Assembly (NCBI GenBank): GCA_020049615.1
Contig: JAIFKN010000283.1
Span: forward strand, 1 to 14,929
DNA length: 14,929 nucleotides
From: a bacterium
Lineage (GTDB): Bacteria > Planctomycetota > UBA11346
Direction: 5' to 3'
Made by a program: the position numbers and the translations under genes. Of this stretch, positions 5,917-13,192 are shown piece after piece. The notes beneath the pieces were generated by a model. It did not search any database. It saw only the letters and a list, made by a program, of their open reading frames with translations, and was not told where the DNA came from. Positions within the stretch are counted from its first letter, which is position 1. The number at the start of each line of letters is the position of its first letter.

Positions 5917-7944
5917 ATGTCCGTCCATCCGCTCCTCTCCCACCAGCGCCAGGTGCACCTCGACTTCCACACCTCGCCGCTCATCACCGACCTGGGCGTC
6001 GAGTTCGATGCGCGGGAGTTCGCACGCACGCTCAAGCAGGCGCACGTCAACAGCGTGACGGTCTTCGCCAAGTGCCACCACGGCCAATGCTACTACCCGA
6101 CCAGGACCGGCGTCCGGCATCCCGCCCTCGGCGGGCGCGACCTGCTCGGCGAGCAGATCGAGGCGCTGCACCGCGAGGGCATCCGCGCCCCGATCTACAC
6201 CACCGTGGCGTGGGAGGAGGAGGTGGCCCGGGCGCATCCGGCCTGGCGCCAGATCCGCCGCGATGGCGTCTTCGCCCAGGTCGGTCGCCCCGATCCGAGC
6301 AGCCCCCCGGGCCAGACCGCCTGGTGGTTCAACAACTTCCTGCACCCCGAGTACCAGGACTACATCGAGGAGCACGTGCGCGAGCTGTTCGCCGCCTACG
6401 ATGTCGATGGGGTCTTCTTCGACATCGTGTTCTTCGAGGGGCGGTCGTGCTGGAGCGACGCCAGTCGCGCCTTCCGCGCACGCCATGGGCTGGGCGGGGA
6501 CGACGCCGCCACCCAGGCGCGCTTCGAGAGCCTGGCCCAGGCGTCCTTCGCCAGCCGCTTCACCCGGCTGGTCGGCGGGCTCGACCCGACAGCGACGGTG
6601 TTCTACAACTCGGTCAACCCGATCTGCGGCGACAGCACCTGCGGCGTGCGCTCGCGCCACGCGGAACAGAGCCACTGGGAGCTGGAATCGCTGCCCTCCG
6701 GCTTCTGGGGCTACCACCACTTCCCGCGCCTGGCGCGAGCCTTCGGCTCGTGGGGCAAGCCGTGGCTGGGCATGACCGGGCGCTTCCAGAAGATGTGGGG
6801 CGACTTCGGCGGGCTCAAGCCGCAGGCGGCCCTCGAATACGAGTGCTTCCGCTCGCAGGCCCTGGGCGGAGCCAATTCGGTGGGCGACCAACTGCCACCG
6901 CGTGGCCGCCTCGACGCCGGGGCCTACGACCTGATCGGCGCGGTCTACGCCCAGACAGCGGCGGCGGAACCGTTCTACGCGGGGTCGCAGGCGCTGCCCG
7001 AGGTCGGCATCATCGCCCCCGGCGCGCCCGGGCTCGACAGCGCGGCCACCGACCGCGCCCTCGAGGGCGCGGTGCAGATCTGCGATGAGGCCCACTACGA
7101 CAGCGTCGTGCTCGATGATGCCGGCGATTTCACGGGCCTCCGACTGCTCATCCTGCCCGACCTGGTCGCGGTCTCCCCGGCCCTCGAGCGCAAGCTGGCC
7201 GAACACCGCCGCGCAGGCGGCGCCATCCTGTTCAGCCAGCAGAGCGCCTTCCGGCCCGACGGATCCTGCCTCCTGCCCGAGGTCCCGCTGACCCGGCGCG
7301 GGCTGGTCGACGCCTTCCCGACCTACTGGCGGACCAGCCCCGCCTTCCATCCGGCGCTGTCGCGCAGCGACCGCGTCATCTACCTGCCCGGCGCCGAGAT
7401 CTTGCCCGGGCCCGGCGTCGAGATCCTGACCCAGCGCGTGCTGCCCTACTTCCGCCGTACCGAACTGACCGCCTCCTCGCATTTCCAGATCCCGCCGCGG
7501 GCCGAAGCCGACACCCATCCCGCGGTGATGGCGGGTGGCAACTGGGTGTGCTTCGCCGATCCGGTCTTCTCCGAGTACCGCCAATCGGGCAACATCGCGG
7601 CGCGCGACGGCGTCCTCGCCGCGATGCGCCGCCTCATCGGCCCCGCCCGCTTCGGCGACGGCCTGCCCACCACGGTGCTCAGCGTGCCGCGAAGGCGCGG
7701 CGCCGACCTCCTGGTGACCCTGCTGCACTACATCCCGGTACGCAAGGCGCTGGAGATCGACATGATCGAGGAGCGCTCGTCCTTCGCCGGCGAGACCCTG
7801 CGCCTGCCCGGCGATCCGGCGGTGGTGCGCCTGCATGGCGGTGGTGATCCCCTGCCGCGCCTATCACCCGGCGTCTTCGCACTGCCTGCGGTCAAGGGCA
7901 GGCTGCTGCTGGAGGTCCCGGACTTCTTTGCGGCGTCAGCCTGA
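5917..7944 (+). CDS. GHL6-type glycoside hydrolase with beta-galactosidase-like trimerisation domain
   Basis: The 675-residue protein has no signal peptide, so it is cytoplasmic. Residues about 10-345 form a TIM-barrel domain of the type called hypothetical glycosyl hydrolase 6, often labelled alpha-amylase family. Visible strand motifs are HVNSVTVFAKCHHGQCYYPT (43-62), GIRAPIYTTVAWE (88-100), WWFNNFLHPEYQDYI (136-150) and YDVDGVFFDIVFFEG (161-175). Asp169 in VFFDIVFFE is the best nucleophile candidate. Residues about 362-580 resemble the class-I glutamine-amidotransferase-like trimerisation domain of GH42 enzymes (PEVGIIAPG, LRLLILPDLVAVS, GGAILFS). A beta-rich tail follows. The architecture is shared with GH151-like alpha-fucosidases, but substrate cannot be assigned. 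The start is supported by GGAGG eight bases upstream. It is followed after 109 bases by the pseudopilin-led cluster and is probably controlled by the divergent AraC gene. Confidence 0.8.
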   Translation: MSVHPLLSHQRQVHLDFHTSPLITDLGVEFDAREFARTLKQAHVNSVTVFAKCHHGQCYYPTRTGVRHPALGGRDLLGEQIEALHREGIRAPIYTTVAWEEEVARAHPAWRQIRRDGVFAQVGRPDPSSPPGQTAWWFNNFLHPEYQDYIEEHVRELFAAYDVDGVFFDIVFFEGRSCWSDASRAFRARHGLGGDDAATQARFESLAQASFASRFTRLVGGLDPTATVFYNSVNPICGDSTCGVRSRHAEQSHWELESLPSGFWGYHHFPRLARAFGSWGKPWLGMTGRFQKMWGDFGGLKPQAALEYECFRSQALGGANSVGDQLPPRGRLDAGAYDLIGAVYAQTAAAEPFYAGSQALPEVGIIAPGAPGLDSAATDRALEGAVQICDEAHYDSVVLDDAGDFTGLRLLILPDLVAVSPALERKLAEHRRAGGAILFSQQSAFRPDGSCLLPEVPLTRRGLVDAFPTYWRTSPAFHPALSRSDRVIYLPGAEILPGPGVEILTQRVLPYFRRTELTASSHFQIPPRAEADTHPAVMAGGNWVCFADPVFSEYRQSGNIAARDGVLAAMRRLIGPARFGDGLPTTVLSVPRRRGADLLVTLLHYIPVRKALEIDMIEERSSFAGETLRLPGDPAVVRLHGGGDPLPRLSPGVFALPAVKGRLLLEVPDFFAASA

Positions 7945-8002
7945 TCGCCGTGGCGAGGCTGTCATCCTTGCTGCTCATGCCACCCGCTTCAGGTTCGTCA
8001 CG

Positions 8003-8040
8003 TTGACTTTACCAGTTTTTCGTTATGCTTAACTATATCT
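8003..8040 (+). promoter_or_regulatory. AT-rich promoter region of the pseudopilin-hydrolase-LacI cluster
   Basis: This is the most AT-rich stretch in the right two thirds of the window and lies just upstream of the four-gene cluster. TTGACT (8003-8008) is a good -35 box. The -10 is less clear: TATGCT (8024-8029) gives a short 15-base spacer. An imperfect palindrome GTTATGCTTAAC (8022-8033, 10 of 12 positions symmetric, central GC) overlaps it and could be the operator for the LacI regulator encoded at the end of the cluster. That link is inference. Confidence 0.45.
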
Positions 8041-8042
8041 CC

Positions 8043-8048
8043 AGGAGA
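8043..8048 (+). promoter_or_regulatory. Ribosome binding site of the pseudopilin gene
   Basis: AGGAGA lies five bases before the ATG at 8054. It fixes the start so that the Gly-Phe processing site falls at residues 5-6, as in type IV pilin-like proteins. Confidence 0.75.
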
Positions 8049-8053
8049 CAGTC

Positions 8054-8830
8054 ATGGGACGTAAGGGATTCTCATTGATCGAACTGCTCGTGGTGGTTTC
8101 CATCATCGGCATCCTTGCCGCCCTTCTGCTGCCGGCGATCGGGATCGTCCGGGACATGGCAAAGGCGACGCGTTGCGCCTCGACGATGCGGCAGATCGGA
8201 ATGGCCTGCGTCGGCTACGCAGGCGACAACGATCAGGTGCTGCCGCCGGTGAAATGGCTCTACGGCACAAGCCAACCGGGCGCGGACACGAACGGCTACC
8301 TCTACTGGCATGTACTCATCACCGACTATGTCGACATGCGAGAGGTCTCGGTCTATGATGCGACCTCGAAGGACCCGGTGCGCTGGGGCTGCCCCTCCTG
8401 GCAGGGGCGCAGCGATCTGACCGGCTACGGCTACTGGACCAAGACCGGTTACGGGATGAACCCCTATCTCGCCATGAGCGTGAATTACGGCGACCTGAAC
8501 CGCAAGTATCACAGCATCGGTGGGCAGAATCCCGGCGGCCTGCGGACCTGGCCGCTCAGCCGGATCACGCGCTCATCCTCGCGCATCCTCCTCGGCGATG
8601 CGGTGGACTACAACCTCAACCCGGAGACCGTCGTCTCGGAACTGACCAATCCATGGAAGCGGGATCCACCGCTGACCTGGGAGACGAGTTCAGTGATCGC
8701 CTCCGGCTACAAGAGCGGCGACCCCAGGCGCCATCGCGGCCGCGCCAACTACGCCTTCGCCGATGGCCACGTCGACCGTCTCGAACCCGACCGCGCCCTG
8801 CTCGGCCTCGCCGACCCGGCCAGCTACTGA
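8054..8830 (+). CDS. Pseudopilin-like protein with prepilin N-terminus and H-X9-DG motif
   Basis: The 258-residue protein begins with a short basic leader MGRKG, a prepilin peptidase site between Gly5 and Phe6, Glu10 at position +5 of the mature protein, and a hydrophobic helix (FSLIELLVVVSIIGILAALLLPAI, 6-29). The C-terminus holds the H-X9-DG motif: His227, then Asp237-Gly238 in RANYAFADGHVDRL. This is the large PVC family of secreted or surface proteins with type II secretion-like N-termini, which often occur in tens to hundreds of copies and beside sugar-degradation genes. Function is not established; pseudopilus subunits, envelope structure or glycan handling have been considered. It leads a cluster with only 14 bases to the next gene. 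CPSW (113-116) and two His residues (H86, H153) lie in the central region, with no recognised motif. Confidence 0.88.
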   Translation: MGRKGFSLIELLVVVSIIGILAALLLPAIGIVRDMAKATRCASTMRQIGMACVGYAGDNDQVLPPVKWLYGTSQPGADTNGYLYWHVLITDYVDMREVSVYDATSKDPVRWGCPSWQGRSDLTGYGYWTKTGYGMNPYLAMSVNYGDLNRKYHSIGGQNPGGLRTWPLSRITRSSSRILLGDAVDYNLNPETVVSELTNPWKRDPPLTWETSSVIASGYKSGDPRRHRGRANYAFADGHVDRLEPDRALLGLADPASY

Positions 8831-8844
8831 ACCCAGAGGAATCC

Positions 8845-9390
8845 ATGCGTACCTACGTGCTCCTCCTCCTCACCACCATGCTCTGCGCCGCCGAGCCGGC
8901 CTGGACACCGATCCTCGACAGCCGCTTCGACGGCAGCATCGCCCTGATCCCCATCCCGGCCGACAGCAAGAACGCCAGCGGCAGCCTGCCCAACGGCGCC
9001 AAGGAGGACAGCAACTGGGCCGAGCTGAAGATCGCCTACGAGGCCGGCAAGGATGCCGCCGGAGCCGCCTTCCTGCGCGCGACCATGAGCGAGTGGAAGA
9101 AGGGCGAGGCGCAGCTGAAGTACCGGCTGCCCAAGCTGGATCCCGGCACCTGGCGCCTCGTCGTCAACGCCGCCAGCCCGAGCAAGAACAAGCTGACGTT
9201 CGGCATCTCCGACAATGGCCCGCCCTACAAGCAGCACATCAAGCAGGTCCTCGCGCTGAAGGCCGAGGCGGGCGAGCAGACGGTCGAGTTCGAGGTCGGT
9301 GCACTCGAAGGCGCCAAAGCCCTGCTGGTGCGGCTGGGCAATGCCGGCACGGTGGAACTGCGTTCCATCCGCCTCGAACGCCGCAACTGA
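8845..9390 (+). CDS. Small exported beta-rich protein, paralogue of the next enzyme's N-terminal domain
   Basis: The product has 181 residues with a signal peptide (MRTYVLLLLTTMLCAA, cleavage likely before Glu17). The mature part is predicted all-beta with alternating hydrophobic strands and resembles a carbohydrate-binding jelly roll of the CBM4/9 type, although I cannot name a family. It aligns along its whole length with residues about 18-182 of the following hydrolase. Shared landmarks are GxLPxGxKEDSxWAE (47-60), LRAT (77-80), the QLK strand (90-92), VxNAAS (107-111), the DNGxPYxKH-like DNGPPYKQH (123-131) and a closing LERR (177-180). The start at ATG 8845 is supported by GAGGA four bases upstream and by the signal peptide. 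It lies 14 bases after the pseudopilin gene and 7 bases before the hydrolase. It is probably a stand-alone glycan-binding partner; a purely structural role is possible. Confidence 0.7.
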   Translation: MRTYVLLLLTTMLCAAEPAWTPILDSRFDGSIALIPIPADSKNASGSLPNGAKEDSNWAELKIAYEAGKDAAGAAFLRATMSEWKKGEAQLKYRLPKLDPGTWRLVVNAASPSKNKLTFGISDNGPPYKQHIKQVLALKAEAGEQTVEFEVGALEGAKALLVRLGNAGTVELRSIRLERRN

Positions 9391-9397
9391 GCCCATC

Positions 9398-12076
9398 ATG
9401 TCCCGCCTCCTCCTCTGCCTCCTGGCCTGCGCCGCCCTCACCGCCGAGGGTGTCGAGACGCTGGTCGATGCCGTCTTCGACGGCTCGCGGCCGCTGCTGC
9501 CGCTGCCGTCGGACCTGGCGCACGCGCGCGGCGTCCTGCCGGAGGGCGTGAAGGAGGACAGCGGCTGGGCCGAGGTGACGGTGGCCTATGCGCCGATGCA
9601 GGATCCGCTCGGCGCCGGCGGCTGGCTGCGCGCGACCATCGAGCGCTGCGCGCGCGGCCGCGTCCAGCTCAAGATCCCGCTGCCGCCGGTCGCCGAGGCG
9701 GCCTACGTCCGCGTGGTGCTGAACGCCGCCAGCCAGGAGCAGAATCGCGTCGTGGTCCAGGTGATGGACAACGGCAAGCCCTACGCCAAGCACGCGGCGA
9801 CCGAGTTCGCCCTGCAGCCGACCATGGGCGAGTACAGCTTCGACGCGCCGCTGGGGCCCATCGCCACGCCGGTGGCGCTGATCCTCCAGCTGGGCACCTC
9901 CGGCAGCGTCGATCTGAAGCGTCTGCGCCTGGAGCGGCGTTCGCGCGCGGCGGTGCAGGCCGAGATCGCGGCCCGTCATCCCGACGGCGGTCCGCGCAAT
10001 CTGCTGACCACTACGCATTTCCCCCTCGGCCTGCCGCCCGGCTGGTCGCTGGGCACGCGCTGGCTGGAGGGCGTTGATCTGACGATGCGCGCCCAGGTCG
10101 AGGCGCCCTCGCCCGTCGGCACCATCGCCCTGCGCCTCGACAACGCCGATCCGGCGCGGCCGCCCTTCAAGCTGTGGTCGGCGCCCTTCGCGGTGGCGCT
10201 GGCGCACGAGCCGCACGTCCTGCGCTTCCAGCTGCGCGGCACCCTGCGCCAGGGCGCGGTCAGCGTACGCTGCGACGGGGTCGAGCTGGCGCGCCAGGCC
10301 CTGGATCTCAGCCCCGGGCCGGCCGGCACCGTCGTCGCCCTGCCCTTCCAGCCCAGCCTGATGGGTGTCTGGCACCAGGTGGTGTGGGAGGGTCGTGGCA
10401 ACTGCGGGCTCGACCAGCTGAGCGTCGCGCGCGCCAGCCAGGACGCGGCCTGGCAGCGCCAGGCCCCGGCCGAAGTCGCGGTGCAGGGCCGGCCGGAGAC
10501 CAACCAGGTCTTCACCGCCGATCAGCCGGTCGAACTGGTGCACCACGCCAGCGGCGACCTCGCCGGCTGCCGCCTGCGCCTGCGCGTGCTCGACCTCGAC
10601 GGCCGGGTGGTGTGGCAGGACGAGGTCGATCCCGCGCCGGGCCGCGTGCGCCCGCTCGCACCGGCGGCGCATCCGCTGGGCAGCTTCCGCCTCGAGGCCG
10701 AGGTGGTGCGCGGCGCGGCCGCGGTCAGCCCGCTGGCGGAGCTGGTCTATCATGTCGTGCCGCCGCCCCGCTCCGGTGCCGCCGCGGCCCCGGGCTCGGC
10801 CTTCGGCATGCATGCCAGCCCGTACCTGCCGCACCTGCGCGGAGCCAAGGCCCTGGGCGCCAACTGGGCGCGCCTGCATGGCCCGTCCGGCCAGCTGACC
10901 TCGTGGAGCGCGCTGGAGCCGCAGCCCGGCGCCTTCCGCTTCGCCGACCGCAAGGTCGCCGCCTACCGCGAGGCGGGGCTGAGCATCCTCGGCATGCTCG
11001 CCGAGTGCCCGCCGTGGGCCCGGGTCCAGCGCCAGCAGGGCAACGCCTGGCTCGACCACTGGTGGCAGCCCGCCGACCTCGATGCCTGGACGGCCTACGT
11101 CACTGCCGCCATCACGCATTTCGCCGGCACCATCGACCACTGGCAGATCTGGAACGAGCCGTGGGGCGGCTTCTGGTTCCGGGAGTGGGATGGCGCCACC
11201 ACCGGCTCGGCGCGCTGGAAACCGGGGCCGGATCCGCTGGGCGACTATCTCAAGCTGAGCCAGCGCGCCGTAGCCGCGATTCGCGCAGCCAATCCCCAGG
11301 CCCGCATCATCGGCATCGACGGCACCCGCTTCGCGCACGGCGCCACCTGGCTGGACCGCGCCCTGGCCGCCGGTGGCGCGGCGACCTGCGATGTCATCTC
11401 CTTCCACAGCTACCACAGCGACTGGTTCGGCAGCCTTGCTGATCCCGCCAGCCCGTGGAACCGCGAGACCGCCGAGCGCATCTACCAGCCGATCGTCCGC
11501 CACCTGGGCGCACAGCGCCTGGCCGAGCCCGACGGGGTGTGGATGACCGAGGGCAACGCCACCGCCGACGCCGCCGACCTGGGCCTCTACCGCGCCACCA
11601 GCCTGGGACGGCAGAGCGATCCGGCCCTGCTGCGCCGCAACGCCCGGCGCGTGCCGCTCTACCACCTGGTGCTGCTGTCCGGCGGGGTGGACAAGGTCTT
11701 CCTCTACGCCTTCGACGCGGTGTCCGGCGATTGGAATCCGCCGGCCGGCAAGGACTGGAGCGTGCTGGTGACGCGCGACGGCGCCTTCAACGCCGGCGCC
11801 CCGGCCTACGCCGCGCTGACCTGGCATCTCGAGGGTCTGCGTTTCGCCGGGCGCCGCCGCCTGGCCTCGGGGGCCGAGGCCTTCTGCTTCGCCGACGAGG
11901 GCCGTGCCGTGGCCGCGGTGCTGGCCGGGACCGCGCCGTGGCCGCTGCCGGTGGACGGCGCGCTGACCTGGCGCAACCTGTTCGGCAACCCCATGGCGGG
12001 GTCGCTCGCGTCCGAGGACCTCGCCTACGCCACTGCCGCCGACCTGGCCGCCCTGCAGCGGGGTCTCGGTGACTGA
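9398..12076 (+). CDS. Exported multi-domain clan GH-A glycoside hydrolase
   Basis: The product has 892 residues with a signal peptide (MSRLLLCLLACAALTA, type I cleavage near 16/17; LLAC at 8-11 leaves lipoprotein processing open). Residues 18-182 are a beta domain paralogous to the preceding small protein. Residues about 200-345 look like a second CBM-like beta sandwich, and about 365-453 like an Ig/Fn3-type linker. The catalytic TIM barrel runs from about 468 (FGMHASPYLPHLRG) to 810. HWQIWNEPWGG (581-591) supplies the acid/base Glu587, and VWMTEGNA (714-721) the probable nucleophile Glu718. NEP plus a late TEG strand is typical of clan GH-A, closest in feel to GH39 and related families. A small beta tail follows. 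Substrate is not assignable. No Shine-Dalgarno is obvious before ATG 9398, so translation may be coupled to the upstream gene 7 bases away. It is followed 7 bases later by the LacI gene. Confidence 0.8.
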   Translation: MSRLLLCLLACAALTAEGVETLVDAVFDGSRPLLPLPSDLAHARGVLPEGVKEDSGWAEVTVAYAPMQDPLGAGGWLRATIERCARGRVQLKIPLPPVAEAAYVRVVLNAASQEQNRVVVQVMDNGKPYAKHAATEFALQPTMGEYSFDAPLGPIATPVALILQLGTSGSVDLKRLRLERRSRAAVQAEIAARHPDGGPRNLLTTTHFPLGLPPGWSLGTRWLEGVDLTMRAQVEAPSPVGTIALRLDNADPARPPFKLWSAPFAVALAHEPHVLRFQLRGTLRQGAVSVRCDGVELARQALDLSPGPAGTVVALPFQPSLMGVWHQVVWEGRGNCGLDQLSVARASQDAAWQRQAPAEVAVQGRPETNQVFTADQPVELVHHASGDLAGCRLRLRVLDLDGRVVWQDEVDPAPGRVRPLAPAAHPLGSFRLEAEVVRGAAAVSPLAELVYHVVPPPRSGAAAAPGSAFGMHASPYLPHLRGAKALGANWARLHGPSGQLTSWSALEPQPGAFRFADRKVAAYREAGLSILGMLAECPPWARVQRQQGNAWLDHWWQPADLDAWTAYVTAAITHFAGTIDHWQIWNEPWGGFWFREWDGATTGSARWKPGPDPLGDYLKLSQRAVAAIRAANPQARIIGIDGTRFAHGATWLDRALAAGGAATCDVISFHSYHSDWFGSLADPASPWNRETAERIYQPIVRHLGAQRLAEPDGVWMTEGNATADAADLGLYRATSLGRQSDPALLRRNARRVPLYHLVLLSGGVDKVFLYAFDAVSGDWNPPAGKDWSVLVTRDGAFNAGAPAYAALTWHLEGLRFAGRRRLASGAEAFCFADEGRAVAAVLAGTAPWPLPVDGALTWRNLFGNPMAGSLASEDLAYATAADLAALQRGLGD

Positions 12077-12080
12077 GGAG
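12075..12080 (+). promoter_or_regulatory. Ribosome binding site deciding the LacI start
   Basis: GAGGAG overlaps the stop codon of the hydrolase gene and lies three bases before ATG 12084. It favours that ATG over the in-frame GTG at 12069, which would overlap the upstream gene by 8 bases and add MTEES before the HTH. Confidence 0.6.
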
Positions 12081-12083
12081 AGC

Positions 12084-13067
12084 ATGAGCACGCTCCAGGA
12101 CATCGCCGCCGAGACCGGCCTGACCGCGATGACCGTGTCGCGCATCCTCAACGGCCGCAACAAGGAGAACCGTCCATCGATGGTGGCGCGCGCCGCCGCG
12201 GTGCGCGCCGTGGCCGAGCGCCTCGGCTACCGGCCCTACGCCGCCGCCCGCCACATGCGCCAGGGCCGCACCGGGCTGGTGGCGCTGGTGCGCAACCCCG
12301 CCGCCGGCGGCGCCTACCTCACCGGCCTGCTGCTGCACCACCTCGGCCTCGCCCTGGGGCGGATCGAGCGCGACCTGCTGCTGACCGAACTGGACGAAGG
12401 CGGCGAGCTGCCGGCCCTGGTGCGCGAGCGCCGGGTCGATGGCCTGCTGATCGACGATATCAGCAGCGTGCCGGCGGCGATGAGCGAGGCGATCGCACGC
12501 TGGCGCATCCCGGCGGTGTGGCTCAACGCCAAGCTGGCGCAGGCCGCCGTGCATCCCGACGATCTGGGCGGTGGACGGATGGCCGCCGCCTGCCTCGCCG
12601 AGCGTGGCTGCCGCCGCATCGCCTTCCTCTCGCTGTCCGGCGACAGCCACTACAGCGTCGCCGACCGCCTCGCCGGGGCCCGGGCCGAACTGGGCGAGGG
12701 CCTCGTGGCCACCTGCCTCGCCCACCCGCCCGCCGGCCGCGCCGCGGTGCAGGTGGCGCGCGAACTGCTGACGGCGCGGCCACGCCCCGACGCCGTCATC
12801 GCCTACGGCGAGCGCGAGGCCGCCGCGGTGCTGGCCGCCGCCGCCGAACTGGGCCTGGCGGTGCCGCAGGCGCTGCAGCTGGTCGCCTTCGCGCCGGTGG
12901 CGATCGACCGTCTCGGCCACCGCGTCACCACCGTGCGCATCCCCATGGGCCGGGTCGGCCTCGAGGCGGTCGAGGTGCTGGCCGCAGCAATGGCGGCGAA
13001 ACGCCGGTCGATCGCCACCCGGGCGGTGCCCTACCGCGATCTCGACCTGGGCGAAACCACGGGGTGA
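12084..13067 (+). CDS. LacI-family transcriptional repressor
   Basis: The product has 327 residues. The N-terminal LacI HTH is clear: STLQDIAAETGLTAMTVSRI (2-21), then LNGR, an unusual basic NKENRPS turn and AVAERLGYRPYAAARHM with the hinge helix. The sensor domain (about 58-325) has the periplasmic-binding-protein fold: TGLVALV (about 62-68), VDGLLIDD, IPAVWLN, the conserved ACLAERGCRRIAFLS strand-turn, PDAVIAYGEREAAAVLAAAAELGL and the closing RIPMGRVGLEAVEVL. It therefore most likely binds a sugar effector. It is the last gene of the cluster that begins at 8054 and probably represses it, possibly through the palindrome at 8022-8033. It converges with the glycosidase gene ending at 13193. 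Confidence 0.88.
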   Translation: MSTLQDIAAETGLTAMTVSRILNGRNKENRPSMVARAAAVRAVAERLGYRPYAAARHMRQGRTGLVALVRNPAAGGAYLTGLLLHHLGLALGRIERDLLLTELDEGGELPALVRERRVDGLLIDDISSVPAAMSEAIARWRIPAVWLNAKLAQAAVHPDDLGGGRMAAACLAERGCRRIAFLSLSGDSHYSVADRLAGARAELGEGLVATCLAHPPAGRAAVQVARELLTARPRPDAVIAYGEREAAAVLAAAAELGLAVPQALQLVAFAPVAIDRLGHRVTTVRIPMGRVGLEAVEVLAAAMAAKRRSIATRAVPYRDLDLGETTG

Positions 13068-13192
13068 CCCGGATCGCCGACGAGTACCAGAATCAGTGGC
13101 GCTGTGGGAGGCCGGGAAGGATCGGCGCATGAGTCGTGCGAGAGCCCGTTGAATCAGCGACCAGTGCGGCCAGCTGGACGGCTGCGCGCGCC

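Noticed and set aside
5560..7836. 758-residue open frame on the minus strand opposite the GHL6-type gene
   Set aside because: It is low-complexity in Gly, Arg and Ala with no family pattern, and it overlaps both the AraC gene and the glycosidase gene.
8653..8844. Upstream extension of the small exported protein into the pseudopilin gene
   Set aside because: The extra 64 residues are a shadow of the pseudopilin frame, and the signal peptide and ribosome binding site fix the start at 8845.
9239..12163. 974-residue open frame on the minus strand opposite the exported hydrolase
   Set aside because: It is the GC-driven shadow of a well-supported enzyme gene and has no recognisable domain or start signal.
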